Shown: in pieces, positions 24,596 through 32,292 of the stretch
Position numbering within the stretch: the first letter of the stretch is position 1
Layout: every line of letters starts with the position of its first letter
NCBI RefSeq assembly: GCF_018343625.1
Contig: NZ_JAGYPG010000002.1
Coordinates: 1,221,280 to 1,285,279, forward strand
Source of the DNA: Lederbergia citri
Lineage (GTDB): Bacteria; Bacillota; Bacilli; Bacillales; Bacillaceae_C
Direction of reading: 5' to 3'
Length of the DNA stretch: 64,000 bases
Translations under genes and position numbers: made by a program
Notes under the pieces: generated by a model
Databases searched by the model: none
What the model was told of the DNA's origin: nothing
What the model saw: only the letters and a program-made list of their open reading frames with translations

Positions 24596-26233
24596 CTAAA
24601 AATCAATCGTACGGCCTCCGCGTGATGTACTAATATCACTATCAGCTGTCTCAACACTTTCACTATATTCTGATCGATCTTCAAACGGAGTTGCCGCTAC
24701 AGCTCTTACATTGGCCCAGTCTCGAATACTTTTAATCTGCTCCGCTTGCGTGACTGATAATGGGATAATTTGTTTGCATATTTTTTCAAAATCATTCATT
24801 GTTACACTTCGCTCTTCGTAAAATGCCTCAAATAATCCATTTATGACCACTTGTTCGATTTCAGCACCGACAAATCCTTCTGTTAATCCTGCAAGAGTAT
24901 TTAGATTGTCCTGATTGATTTGGAAGTTACCATAAATTTCAGGATCTTTTAACCTTTTCTCTAAATGAACTCTGAAAATCTCAATTCTTTCCCGATGTGT
25001 CGGCAAATCCACAAAAAATATTTCATCAAATCGACCTTTTCGCAATAATTCCGTAGGCAAACTAGATATATTATTCGCGGTGGCGATAACAAATACAGGC
25101 TTTTCCTTTTCTTGCATCCACGTTAGAAAATGCCCAAAGATTCTAGAAGTTGTTCCCCCGTCTCCCGATGAGTTTACTCCATTAAAACCTTTTTCGATCT
25201 CGTCAATCCATAATATTGAAGGGGCAATCGCTTCTGCTGTTTGAATCGCTTTTCTCATATTTTCTTCACTGCTTCCAACGAGCCCGCTAAATATTTTTCC
25301 GATGTCGAGCCGTAATAAAGGAAGTTGCCACATCTCGCTAATGGCCTTACTGATAAGACTTTTACCACATCCGGGTACACCAGTAATCAGAACTCCTTTT
25401 GGAGCAGGAAGACCATATTTTTGAGCTGACTCGAGCCATGACTTATTTCTTTTTCGCAACCATCTTTTTAAATTTTCCAGTCCTCCTACATCCTTCATAT
25501 TTAACCGGTTATTAATAAATTCAAGAATTTCTGTCTTTTTAATGATTTGTTCTTTTTCGCCAAGAACTACTTCCACATCTTTTATGGAAAGCTTTCCATC
25601 CTCTACCATAGCCCGAGCAAATGCATTTTCCGCCTCAGATAAAGTAAGTCCCAGAGCTGCATTTACGAGTTTTTCTTTTTCCTCTTCATTTAGACTTATT
25701 TCAATCCGACCACTTTGTTTATTAACAGCAATCATTTCGTCCAATATTTCTTTGATTTCATTGAATGTAGGTAAGTTAAAATCAAATATAGTAATATCCT
25801 TCTCAAGATCATGAGGAAGTATCAAGACTGGAGAAAGAAATACAACGTTTTTTGGATTGGAGCTGTGCTTTAATTTTGAACTAATATCTCTTAATTTACG
25901 GATCACTTGATGATCTGGCTGACGCCCTTCACCACCAAAAAATATATGAAAATCTTGAAGCACAAAAATAGCTGGACTTTGATAATTTTCAATCATTTCC
26001 AAGGCTTTGATTGCAGATTTTGTATCAGCTCTCCCAGTTCCTTCTCCCTCAAAGCCAGTAGTTAGCTTCCAAGTAAGTACTTTTCTTTCTGTCTTAATTA
26101 ATTCCTGATTAGAAGCAATTGAATGTATGAGTGAAAGTACTCTATCCTCTTCCCATGTCGCTACATAAAGAAAGGGAAAACGCGCCTTAAACAAATTCGC
26201 CATTAACCTTTCTCTATCAATCTTTTTCTCCAT
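24596..26233 (-). CDS. Ycf46-like AAA+ ATPase
   Basis: A 545-residue ATPase. The N-terminal half (about 1-190) is a degenerate AAA domain (FPFLYVATWEEDRVLSLIHS, PAIFVLQDFHIFFGG) lacking a Walker A, as in Ycf46 of cyanobacteria and red-algal plastids. The second AAA domain (about 240-500) is intact: Walker A GVPGCGKSLISK, Walker B ILWIDEIEKGF, sensor 1 VIATANN, and arginine-finger region LLRKGRFDEIFFVDLPT. The C-terminal tail is GGRTIDF, matching the HhH membrane protein's EGRIVDF. The ATG follows AAAGGGG. It is the first gene of the five-gene operon and probably remodels a partner protein there. Confidence 0.85.
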   Translation of the reverse strand: MEKKIDRERLMANLFKARFPFLYVATWEEDRVLSLIHSIASNQELIKTERKVLTWKLTTGFEGEGTGRADTKSAIKALEMIENYQSPAIFVLQDFHIFFGGEGRQPDHQVIRKLRDISSKLKHSSNPKNVVFLSPVLILPHDLEKDITIFDFNLPTFNEIKEILDEMIAVNKQSGRIEISLNEEEKEKLVNAALGLTLSEAENAFARAMVEDGKLSIKDVEVVLGEKEQIIKKTEILEFINNRLNMKDVGGLENLKRWLRKRNKSWLESAQKYGLPAPKGVLITGVPGCGKSLISKAISEMWQLPLLRLDIGKIFSGLVGSSEENMRKAIQTAEAIAPSILWIDEIEKGFNGVNSSGDGGTTSRIFGHFLTWMQEKEKPVFVIATANNISSLPTELLRKGRFDEIFFVDLPTHRERIEIFRVHLEKRLKDPEIYGNFQINQDNLNTLAGLTEGFVGAEIEQVVINGLFEAFYEERSVTMNDFEKICKQIIPLSVTQAEQIKSIRDWANVRAVAATPFEDRSEYSESVETADSDISTSRGGRTIDF

Positions 26234-26318
26234 TTATTAAACCCCTTTCCATTTATATTCGTTCAGCATATATATGTTTCGAATTAGATTTCTCTGGTCT
26301 CTTACCCTTTATTATATT

Positions 26319-26355
26319 AAAACCTATGAACAAAGACTATCAGTTCATAGGTTTT
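26319..26355. terminator. Perfect 13-bp hairpin upstream of the Ycf46-like operon
   Basis: AAAACCTATGAAC pairs with GTTCATAGGTTTT around an 11-base loop. It lies about 85 bp upstream of the ATPase start codon, in its untranslated or promoter region, so it may be a 5' leader hairpin rather than a true terminator. Confidence 0.5.
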
Positions 26356-26604
26356 GTGAACGAATTCTATTATTTCGATTGAAAAAACAACTAAGTGTAT
26401 AGATAAAGTTAAGGCGGGCGCGGAATTACAAGTTCGTCTTATTTTCTATCGACCTTTATCTTCGTTAATTTTGTCGAAAGTTTATCTTCTATTGTCGATA
26501 AGAAATAGTACATTTTACCTATCGTTCTATTTATAATAATTATAAGGCAAATGTGTTCGATATAATGAATGTGGCCACGATTATATTGAAAACAGAACCT
26601 CACC
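26356..26604. other. Spacer upstream of the riboswitch
   Basis: No gene seen. TATAAT at 26561-26566 would place a transcription start near 26573, about 30 bases before the aptamer; the -35 is not clear. Confidence 0.4.
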
Positions 26605-26677
26605 GTTAGGGGTGCAATGATGCATAGTCTTTATGTGGACACTTGGATTATGCGGAGCAAGTAGTGTAACCGACCCT
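26605..26677 (+). ncRNA. Cyclic-di-GMP-II riboswitch aptamer
   Basis: The sequence carries the conserved blocks of the class II c-di-GMP aptamer (GEMM-II): CAATGATG at 26615, then TTATGTGGACACTTGG, and the 3' block GTAGTGTAACCGACC at 26661-26675. Variable stems between them fit: GCATAGTC with GATTATGC. The closing P1 stem would pair AGGG (26608-26611) with CCCT (26674-26677). It sits about 35 bases upstream of a secreted-protein gene, the usual target type. Recognised from the family pattern; not tested with a covariance model. Confidence 0.85.
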
Positions 26678-26699
26678 CTTATTAAAAAAATATAAGAGG
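26675..26699 (+). promoter_or_regulatory. Riboswitch expression platform: Shine-Dalgarno sequestering hairpin
   Basis: CCTCTTAT (26675-26682) pairs perfectly with ATAAGAGG (26692-26699), which contains most of the GAGGAGA ribosome binding site of the next gene. The 5' strand of this hairpin also supplies the 3' side of aptamer P1, so the two structures exclude each other. Ligand binding should free the ribosome binding site, predicting an ON switch. Confidence 0.7.
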
Positions 26700-26711
26700 A
26701 GAATTGAATTC

Positions 26712-27869
26712 ATGTTAAAAATCTATTCAAAAAAGATGGTTTCTGCTATTGTCGCCAGTTCCCTAGTATTTGGATTAGGTGCCGTTGTTAGTGCGGCTCC
26801 AAAAGATGATGGAAAGCAAACAGGACGGACTGAACAAAATGTTCAAACAGGAGCTATTAGCTTCAATGATGTAACTGTCCCAAGATATGCGAAAGAAATA
26901 AAATTATCAGGTACCGTCGTAATGGATGGCCCGCAATTAGTTGTAGACATTCCTGGCGCAACAAAAACGACCGTAACAAAAATTGCGGATAAAAAATGGA
27001 AATACGAGGCTACAGTTGATGTATCTGCTATAGAAGGTGACGCAGAGATTAAAATTTCTGCGTATACCATTTACACGAACGGTAAGCCAGCGGGAAGCGT
27101 TCATACAAGTGCACCTACTGCCATTCAAAAGATTCACGTACCATATGTAATTTCTACGGTTGCCGAAAACACAGAGTGGACGGCTTATGATCGTTCAGCA
27201 AATCAATTCACTTTGGCTTATGATGAAGTGGAAAATTGGTCAGTTGGAGATCCTGTTATTACGTCAAAGACAATGAGTGTACAAGGGATGGATAAGGAAG
27301 TTAAAGTATTGGGTACTATTCTCAAGGTTCCAACCGCCATTCAAGACTTTGTCTTCTCTCAGGAGGATCCTAAATGGGACTTCGATTCAAACACGAATAC
27401 GTATTCAGCTACTTTTAACATCCTAATTACAGATAGTAAAGGTAACGTTACGACTGAATCGGTAACAAAAACTGGTTTAACACCAGGCGAAGTAAATGCA
27501 GTTTCCCATTCACTCACGGATGGTTTCGGAACGATAACCAAAACACAAGAAATCACTGTTCCTGCTGCTCCTGCTTTACCAGTTGTTGATGTGGTGGCTG
27601 TGAAACTAAGCAGCTTACAATTGACTCTTACAGAACAAAATAAAGAACAATTTAAGGTAAAAGCTTCATATACTATTCATTATTCCGACGGATCGAGTAA
27701 AAACATAGAAAATGAGCAATTAGGCGGCACCATCAAAAATCCCACTTCCAAAAACCAAACTTCATCCACAGAAGTATTTAATATTGGAGGATTAGTTTAC
27801 AATGTTACTGTAACTTACGTTTCCACTACAAAAACGTATGAAGTTACCGCTGCATTAAAACAAAAATAA
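26712..27869 (+). CDS. Secreted surface protein under c-di-GMP-II riboswitch control
   Basis: A 385-residue protein with a signal peptide (MLKIYSKKMVSAIVASSLVF, cleavage likely after VVSAA). The mature part is rich in Thr, Val and Ser and reads as several beta-sandwich-like segments: about 40-150, 150-290 and 300-385, the last starting VVAVKLSSLQLTLTEQNKEQ. There is no LPXTG anchor, SLH, LysM or enzymatic motif, so it may be released or held by non-covalent contacts. An adhesin or matrix protein is a reasonable guess, because c-di-GMP riboswitches commonly control such genes, but no domain is recognised. The ATG has GAGGAGA nine bases upstream, within the switching hairpin. It has its own terminator. 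Confidence 0.8.
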   Translation: MLKIYSKKMVSAIVASSLVFGLGAVVSAAPKDDGKQTGRTEQNVQTGAISFNDVTVPRYAKEIKLSGTVVMDGPQLVVDIPGATKTTVTKIADKKWKYEATVDVSAIEGDAEIKISAYTIYTNGKPAGSVHTSAPTAIQKIHVPYVISTVAENTEWTAYDRSANQFTLAYDEVENWSVGDPVITSKTMSVQGMDKEVKVLGTILKVPTAIQDFVFSQEDPKWDFDSNTNTYSATFNILITDSKGNVTTESVTKTGLTPGEVNAVSHSLTDGFGTITKTQEITVPAAPALPVVDVVAVKLSSLQLTLTEQNKEQFKVKASYTIHYSDGSSKNIENEQLGGTIKNPTSKNQTSSTEVFNIGGLVYNVTVTYVSTTKTYEVTAALKQK

Positions 27870-27901
27870 GCTGACTTATTTCCAGCTTCAGATTGCCGAC
27901 A

Positions 27902-27937
27902 AAAGGCATTGGGAATGATCTACTTCCTAATGCCTTT
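27902..27937 (+). terminator. Terminator after the surface-protein gene
   Basis: AAAGGCATT-GGAA pairs with TTCC-AATGCCTTT around an eight-base loop, about 35 bases past the stop; a partial U stretch (AACAATTTT) follows. Confidence 0.75.
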
Positions 27938-28142
27938 AACAATTTTGGCATATGTTCTTAAACTACGGGTTTGAAGTTTGCTCGTTTTTTTGCTCTAAAT
28001 TCCTTTCTAATTTTATCGGGTCAAATTAGGAACTAGGTCGACTATCATATCCTGCCAACGAAAATTTTTCACTAAATAATTTTTTTTTTAGATTACCTAT
28101 TGATATTTTTCCTACATGTTGTTACTCTAAAAAAGAATTATT

Positions 28143-28330
28143 TTGGAAAGCTGTTATTCAATATCTAGAGTCTTTCCAAGCAGATAATGTTTTGACCACT
28201 TCTTTATGGAGTTAAGGCCATGCGGACAGCCGGGTCAAATGCCGATTGGCGACTTTCGTTGCCTTATTGATTGAGTTAAAAGCTCAACTTTTATAAGTTG
28301 GTTACTTTACAACCAGTGCATATTGCACAC
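28143..28330 (+). ncRNA. Unassigned structured leader upstream of the carboxynorspermidine operon
   Basis: A chain of potential helices on the plus strand: TTGGAAAG/CTTTCCAA (28143/28172); TTTGACC/GGTCAAA (28191/28233), closing a branched loop with an ACT..AGT hairpin and a GGC..GCC hairpin; GGCGAC/GTTGCC (28248/28258); CAACTT/AAGTTG (28285/28295); and GTGCA/TGCAC (28316/28324). Two terminator-like hairpins follow before the gene. It does not match any riboswitch class I know. Whether it is one RNA element is inference. Confidence 0.4.
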
Positions 28331-28449
28331 AACTTGTGAAACGGTCAATAAGAGTGTCAAAAGTAATTATTTGCTATATAGACTCTGATCCCATGATGGA
28401 ATATTGAATAGGAAGAAGCTCTCTACCATAATGGATTTTTATGGAAGAT

Positions 28450-28492
28450 GTATACGTATGGCTTTTGGTCATAGGTATGCGTGTGCCTTTTT
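28450..28492 (+). terminator. Terminator-like hairpin in the leader
   Basis: ATGTATAC-TATGGC pairs with GTCATA-GTATGCGT with one G-G mismatch and some wobble pairs, followed by GTGCCTTTTTATATTT. It lies about 60 bp before a stronger terminator and well upstream of the gene. Confidence 0.45.
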
Positions 28493-28510
28493 ATATTTAA
28501 TATTGTATCT

Positions 28511-28556
28511 AAAGCAAGTGTTGTGCGCGCTTATGCGTCATTTCACTTGCTTTTTT
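28511..28556 (+). terminator. Leader terminator before the polyamine operon (possible attenuator)
   Basis: AAGCAAGTG pairs with CACTTGCTT around a long loop containing GCGCGC, followed by TTTTTT. It is 70 bp upstream of the dehydrogenase ATG with no gene between it and 27869, so it would stop transcription before the operon unless an alternative fold or a promoter downstream relieves it. Confidence 0.7.
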
Positions 28557-28626
28557 GTCGTTTCGCAACTGTAGGGATGAATTTCTCTTAGTACCACCAA
28601 ATCTATCTAGTAAGGGGAGTAAAAGA

Positions 28627-29865
28627 ATGGGAAAAGCACTTATTATTGGTTGTGGTGGAGTGGCATCCGTTGCTATTCACAAATGTGTTCAAAACAGCGA
28701 GGTATTTGAAGAAATTTGTATCGCAAGTCGTACAAAGTCAAAATGTGATGCTTTAAAAGCGAAACTAGATGGCGGCAAAACAAAAATTACAACAGCACAA
28801 GTTGATGCAGATAATGTAGATGAATTAATCGCATTAATCGAAGAAGTAAAACCAGATATCGTTATGAATTTGGCATTACCATATCAAGATTTAACAATCA
28901 TGGATGCTTGTCTGGCAACAAAAACACATTATATGGATACTGCGAACTATGAGCCGGAAGATACGGCAAAATTTGAATATAAATGGCAATGGGAGTATCG
29001 CGAGCGCTTTGAAAAAGCTGGAATTACAGCTCTTTTAGGCAGTGGCTTCGACCCTGGTGTAACAGGAGTATTCTCAGCTTATGCCCTTAAACATCATTTC
29101 GATGAAATTGAATACATCGACATTCTAGACTGCAATGCCGGCGACCATGGCTATCCTTTTGCAACAAACTTCAATCCTGAAATTAATATTCGCGAGGTTT
29201 CTGCAAACGGGAGATATTGGGAAAAAGGCGAATGGATTGAAACGAAGCCAATGGAAATCAAGCGCGTATATAATTTCCCTGAAATTGGCGAAAAAGACAT
29301 GTACTTGCTTTACCACGAAGAGCTTGAATCTCTTGCGGTAAATATTCCTGGAATCAAGCGCATCCGTTTCTTCATGACTTTTGGCCAAAGCTATCTTACA
29401 CACTTAAAATGTCTTGAAAACGTCGGAATGACTTCAATTGAGCCAATTGAATTTGAAGGAAAACAAATCATTCCGTTACAATTCTTGAAAGCTGTATTGC
29501 CTGATCCTGCTTCACTTGGACCACGCACAAAAGGTAAAACAAACATCGGCTGTATTTTTAGAGGTAAAAAAGACGGTAAAGAAAAAACGTATTATGTATA
29601 TAATGTTTGTGACCATGAAGAATGTTACAAAGAAGTAGGCTCTCAAGCAGTTTCCTACACAACAGGAGTTCCTGCTATGATTGGCGCCATGATGGTGATG
29701 ACTGGAAAATGGAACAAACCTGGCGTATACAATATTGAAGAATTCGATCCAGATCCATTCATGGAGGCACTGAATATTTGGGGCCTTCCATGGAAAGAAG
29801 ACTTTAATCCAGAGCTTGTTGATCATGAGCCTATTAAAGAAAAAGAATTGGAGCTCGTCAGGTAA
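28627..29865 (+). CDS. Carboxynorspermidine dehydrogenase (saccharopine dehydrogenase family)
   Basis: About 412 residues. The N-terminal Rossmann fold shows MGKALIIGCGGVASVAIHKC, and the family blocks include LALPYQDLTIMDACLATKTH, ALLGSGFDPGVTGVFSAYAL and the C-terminal TTGVPAMIGAMMVMTGKW. The enzyme condenses aspartate semialdehyde with putrescine (or diaminopropane) by reductive amination to carboxyspermidine (or carboxynorspermidine). The neighbouring decarboxylase completes spermidine or norspermidine synthesis without S-adenosylmethionine. The ATG at 28627 follows AGGGGAGT. The next gene starts one base after the stop. A structured leader precedes it. Confidence 0.9.
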   Translation: MGKALIIGCGGVASVAIHKCVQNSEVFEEICIASRTKSKCDALKAKLDGGKTKITTAQVDADNVDELIALIEEVKPDIVMNLALPYQDLTIMDACLATKTHYMDTANYEPEDTAKFEYKWQWEYRERFEKAGITALLGSGFDPGVTGVFSAYALKHHFDEIEYIDILDCNAGDHGYPFATNFNPEINIREVSANGRYWEKGEWIETKPMEIKRVYNFPEIGEKDMYLLYHEELESLAVNIPGIKRIRFFMTFGQSYLTHLKCLENVGMTSIEPIEFEGKQIIPLQFLKAVLPDPASLGPRTKGKTNIGCIFRGKKDGKEKTYYVYNVCDHEECYKEVGSQAVSYTTGVPAMIGAMMVMTGKWNKPGVYNIEEFDPDPFMEALNIWGLPWKEDFNPELVDHEPIKEKELELVR

Positions 29866-29866
29866 G

Positions 29867-30994
29867 ATGCGCCTTGAGGAATTACCAACACCTTGCTATA
29901 TAGTCGATGAAGAATTACTTGAAAAAAATCTAAAAATCCTGAATGGGGTTAGGGAACGTACAGGATGTAAGATTATTTTGGCTCAAAAAGCATTTTCAAT
30001 GTTTAAACTGTATCCGTTGATTGGACAATATTTAAACGGTGCAACAGCTAGCGGATTATACGAGGCGCGATTAGGCTACGAAGAAATGGGAAAAGAAAAC
30101 CACGTCTTTTCCCCTGCCTATCGTGAGGATGAAATAGACGAAATCGTAGAAATCTGTGACCATATTATTTTTAATTCCTTCTCACAAGTTGAAAAGTTTA
30201 AAGATAAAGTCCTGAAGGCCGGAAAAAAAGTGGGAGTGCGCATTAACCCTGAATGTTCTACACAGGTCGGGCATGCAATTTATGATCCTTGTGCGCCGGG
30301 TTCAAGATTCGGTGTAAAACAAGAGCATTTCCGCCCCGATTTGCTTGAGGGTATTTCAGGGCTTCATTTCCACACACTTTGCCAGCAAAACGCCGACGAT
30401 TTAGAAACAACTTTGAACGCAGTGGAAGAAAAGTTTGGACCATGGCTATCTGAAATGGAATGGATTAATTTCGGAGGCGGCCACCATATTACGAGAGAAG
30501 ACTACGATATTCCATTACTTGAAAAATGTATTAAGAGAATGCAAGACAAGTATGGATTAGAAGTATATCTCGAACCTGGTGAAGCTGTTGCGCTTAATGC
30601 AGGGTTCCTAGTCACTACGGTCCTAGATACACTTGAAAACGGAATGGAAATTGCCATTCTTGATACATCTGCTACATGCCATATGCCGGATGTATTGGAG
30701 ATGCCTTATCGCCCTCCACTTCAAGAATCAGGAGAAGCCGGAGAAAAACCATTCACATATCGACTTGGCGGACAAACTTGCCTAGCAGGCGATATTATCG
30801 GAGACTACTCGTTCGATCAGCCATTAAAAAGCGGAGATCGCCTCGTTTTCGAAGACATGGCCATCTATTCCATGGTGAAAAACACTACTTTTAACGGCAT
30901 GGCACTACCTGCCATCGTTGTAAAAGATAAAAGTGGAGATTACGAAGTTGTACATGAATTTGGCTACCAGGATTTTAAGATGAGGTTAGCGTAG
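29867..30994 (+). CDS. nspC: Carboxynorspermidine decarboxylase
   Basis: About 375 residues, a PLP enzyme of the alanine-racemase-fold group IV decarboxylases. It begins RLEELPTPCYIVDEELLEKN; the PLP Lys lies in IILAQKAFSMF, and LHFHTLCQQNADDL, WINFGGGHHI and YLEPGEAVALNAGF follow. ATCHMPDVLEMPYRPP carries the conserved active-site Cys region. It decarboxylates carboxyspermidine or carboxynorspermidine to the polyamine. The ATG at 29867 is chosen over an upstream frame that overlaps the dehydrogenase; AGGTAAG and GGAGC lie just upstream. It forms a two-gene operon with the dehydrogenase. Confidence 0.92.
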   Translation: MRLEELPTPCYIVDEELLEKNLKILNGVRERTGCKIILAQKAFSMFKLYPLIGQYLNGATASGLYEARLGYEEMGKENHVFSPAYREDEIDEIVEICDHIIFNSFSQVEKFKDKVLKAGKKVGVRINPECSTQVGHAIYDPCAPGSRFGVKQEHFRPDLLEGISGLHFHTLCQQNADDLETTLNAVEEKFGPWLSEMEWINFGGGHHITREDYDIPLLEKCIKRMQDKYGLEVYLEPGEAVALNAGFLVTTVLDTLENGMEIAILDTSATCHMPDVLEMPYRPPLQESGEAGEKPFTYRLGGQTCLAGDIIGDYSFDQPLKSGDRLVFEDMAIYSMVKNTTFNGMALPAIVVKDKSGDYEVVHEFGYQDFKMRLA

Positions 30995-31023
30995 TAGCGA
31001 TTTTAAAATGCAGAGTAGCTTTT

Positions 31024-31103
31024 AAAGAACCAGAATCCGAAAATTAGGAATCTGGTTCTTTATGAAAAGAACCAGAATCCGAAAATTAGGAATCTGGTTC
31101 TTT
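31024..31103 (+). terminator. Tandemly duplicated intrinsic terminator after nspC
   Basis: Two consecutive copies of the same hairpin, AAAGAACCAGAATCC with GGAATCTGGTTCTTT, start 42 bp apart (31024 and 31066) and are identical except at their edges. The second is followed by ATGATTTTT. The repeat unit includes loop and tail, so it is a recent tandem duplication of a terminator. Confidence 0.85.
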
Positions 31104-31253
31104 ATGATTTTTCAATGGATTATTTTGGACAAGGTTAATCTATTCTGTTCGCATTTTTCCATTATCCAATATTAGAGGAAATACTCTATGGTAAATAAAT
31201 TTTTGTTTTTTCAAAAAAAGAATCCGATAACGGATCAAGCAATCTAGCAAATT

Positions 31254-32111
31254 TTATTTATTGTTTATCTGCTTCCAAGTAAGAACTAAACCATCTACTA
31301 TTCGGTCAATAACATGCTCATCGGTAAGATAGCTTGAATGAGATAGTGGATTCCAACTTGTTAATATGTTACCTACTTTTACTTCTCTATCTTCGTTAAC
31401 AGCAGCATGATAATTTTCATCTACAGGTCTTAACGGAAACCCTAAAACATCATTTTTATTATAAAAATTGATCCATTCACCATTTAAACCAGGATGGTAG
31501 TTTTGGAGGCTTCTGGAGGGAATATTAATTGGGCGGCTGAAGTTATAGTAGCGTAAACTCCATAGTGGGAGGGTAGTCCCCATCGTATAAAATAGGGTTA
31601 AAGTATCCCCTCTTTCCAAAGGTGATGATTCATTTACAATGGAGGTAACTTCATTTTGTTTAAATTGTAAATCGTAAAAATAATTACTTGCAATTACAGA
31701 ACCTAAACTATGTGAAATGACGCATAAAGGAGCAAGATCCCCAGCTATTACAGAAAGAATATTAAGATGCTCACCTATTTTCTTGTGTACTCTCTCATAA
31801 TTTTGTCTCGCCGTCTCTACGGGCTGATATGCAATGGCATCGCCTAAATAAGTAATAAGGAATCTTCTTAGTCCTTGATAATTCAATTCGTTATCCTGAA
31901 CCAATATTTTAAATAGCTCTTCCTCCCTATCATTAAATACCGTTGCCCATAGTATCGGTTGAATGACAAGCTGTGAAGCAGGATCTTCAACCAAATACTC
32001 CAATTTTTTAGCGAATTCATTTCTAATCTTTTCGATTGTTTCCTTAGCAAAATCCTCCTCCTTTTGATCTCCCATTCCATGAATTATGGCTATAGCTATC
32101 TTTTTATACAT
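31254..32111 (-). CDS. Alpha/beta-hydrolase-like protein of unknown function
   Basis: About 285 residues. The N terminus IAIAIIHGMGDQKE gives the HG oxyanion region, and CVISHSLGSVIASNYFYD supplies a nucleophile elbow of the form S-H-S-L-G-S. Together these suggest a lipase- or esterase-like alpha/beta hydrolase, although the rest of the protein is not one I recognise. A late DVLGFPLRP may hold the acid residue. No signal peptide is present. The ATG at 32111 has a GGGAG site at proper spacing; the ATG six bases earlier is too close to it. It is monocistronic. Confidence 0.7.
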   Translation of the reverse strand: MYKKIAIAIIHGMGDQKEEDFAKETIEKIRNEFAKKLEYLVEDPASQLVIQPILWATVFNDREEELFKILVQDNELNYQGLRRFLITYLGDAIAYQPVETARQNYERVHKKIGEHLNILSVIAGDLAPLCVISHSLGSVIASNYFYDLQFKQNEVTSIVNESSPLERGDTLTLFYTMGTTLPLWSLRYYNFSRPINIPSRSLQNYHPGLNGEWINFYNKNDVLGFPLRPVDENYHAAVNEDREVKVGNILTSWNPLSHSSYLTDEHVIDRIVDGLVLTWKQINNK

Positions 32112-32292
32112 ATCCATCTCCCTTTAAAATAATTGTAAACTCATGATGATCTATAAGACATGGTATGCAAGCTTGTTTAATTTGAAAGGATACTTGTACT
32201 AACTTGTAAAAAAAGAGGTCAGAGTAGAATTTTATAGTACTGGAAGGTAGTAATCTTTTACAATCCGGATGTATTAAAAGACGAGCTTGGAA

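Noticed and set aside
28191..28239. Purine, c-di-GMP-I or ykkC-type riboswitch in the polyamine leader
   Set aside because: The branched stem lacks the conserved loop bases of these classes; only the general shape is similar, so it is left unassigned.
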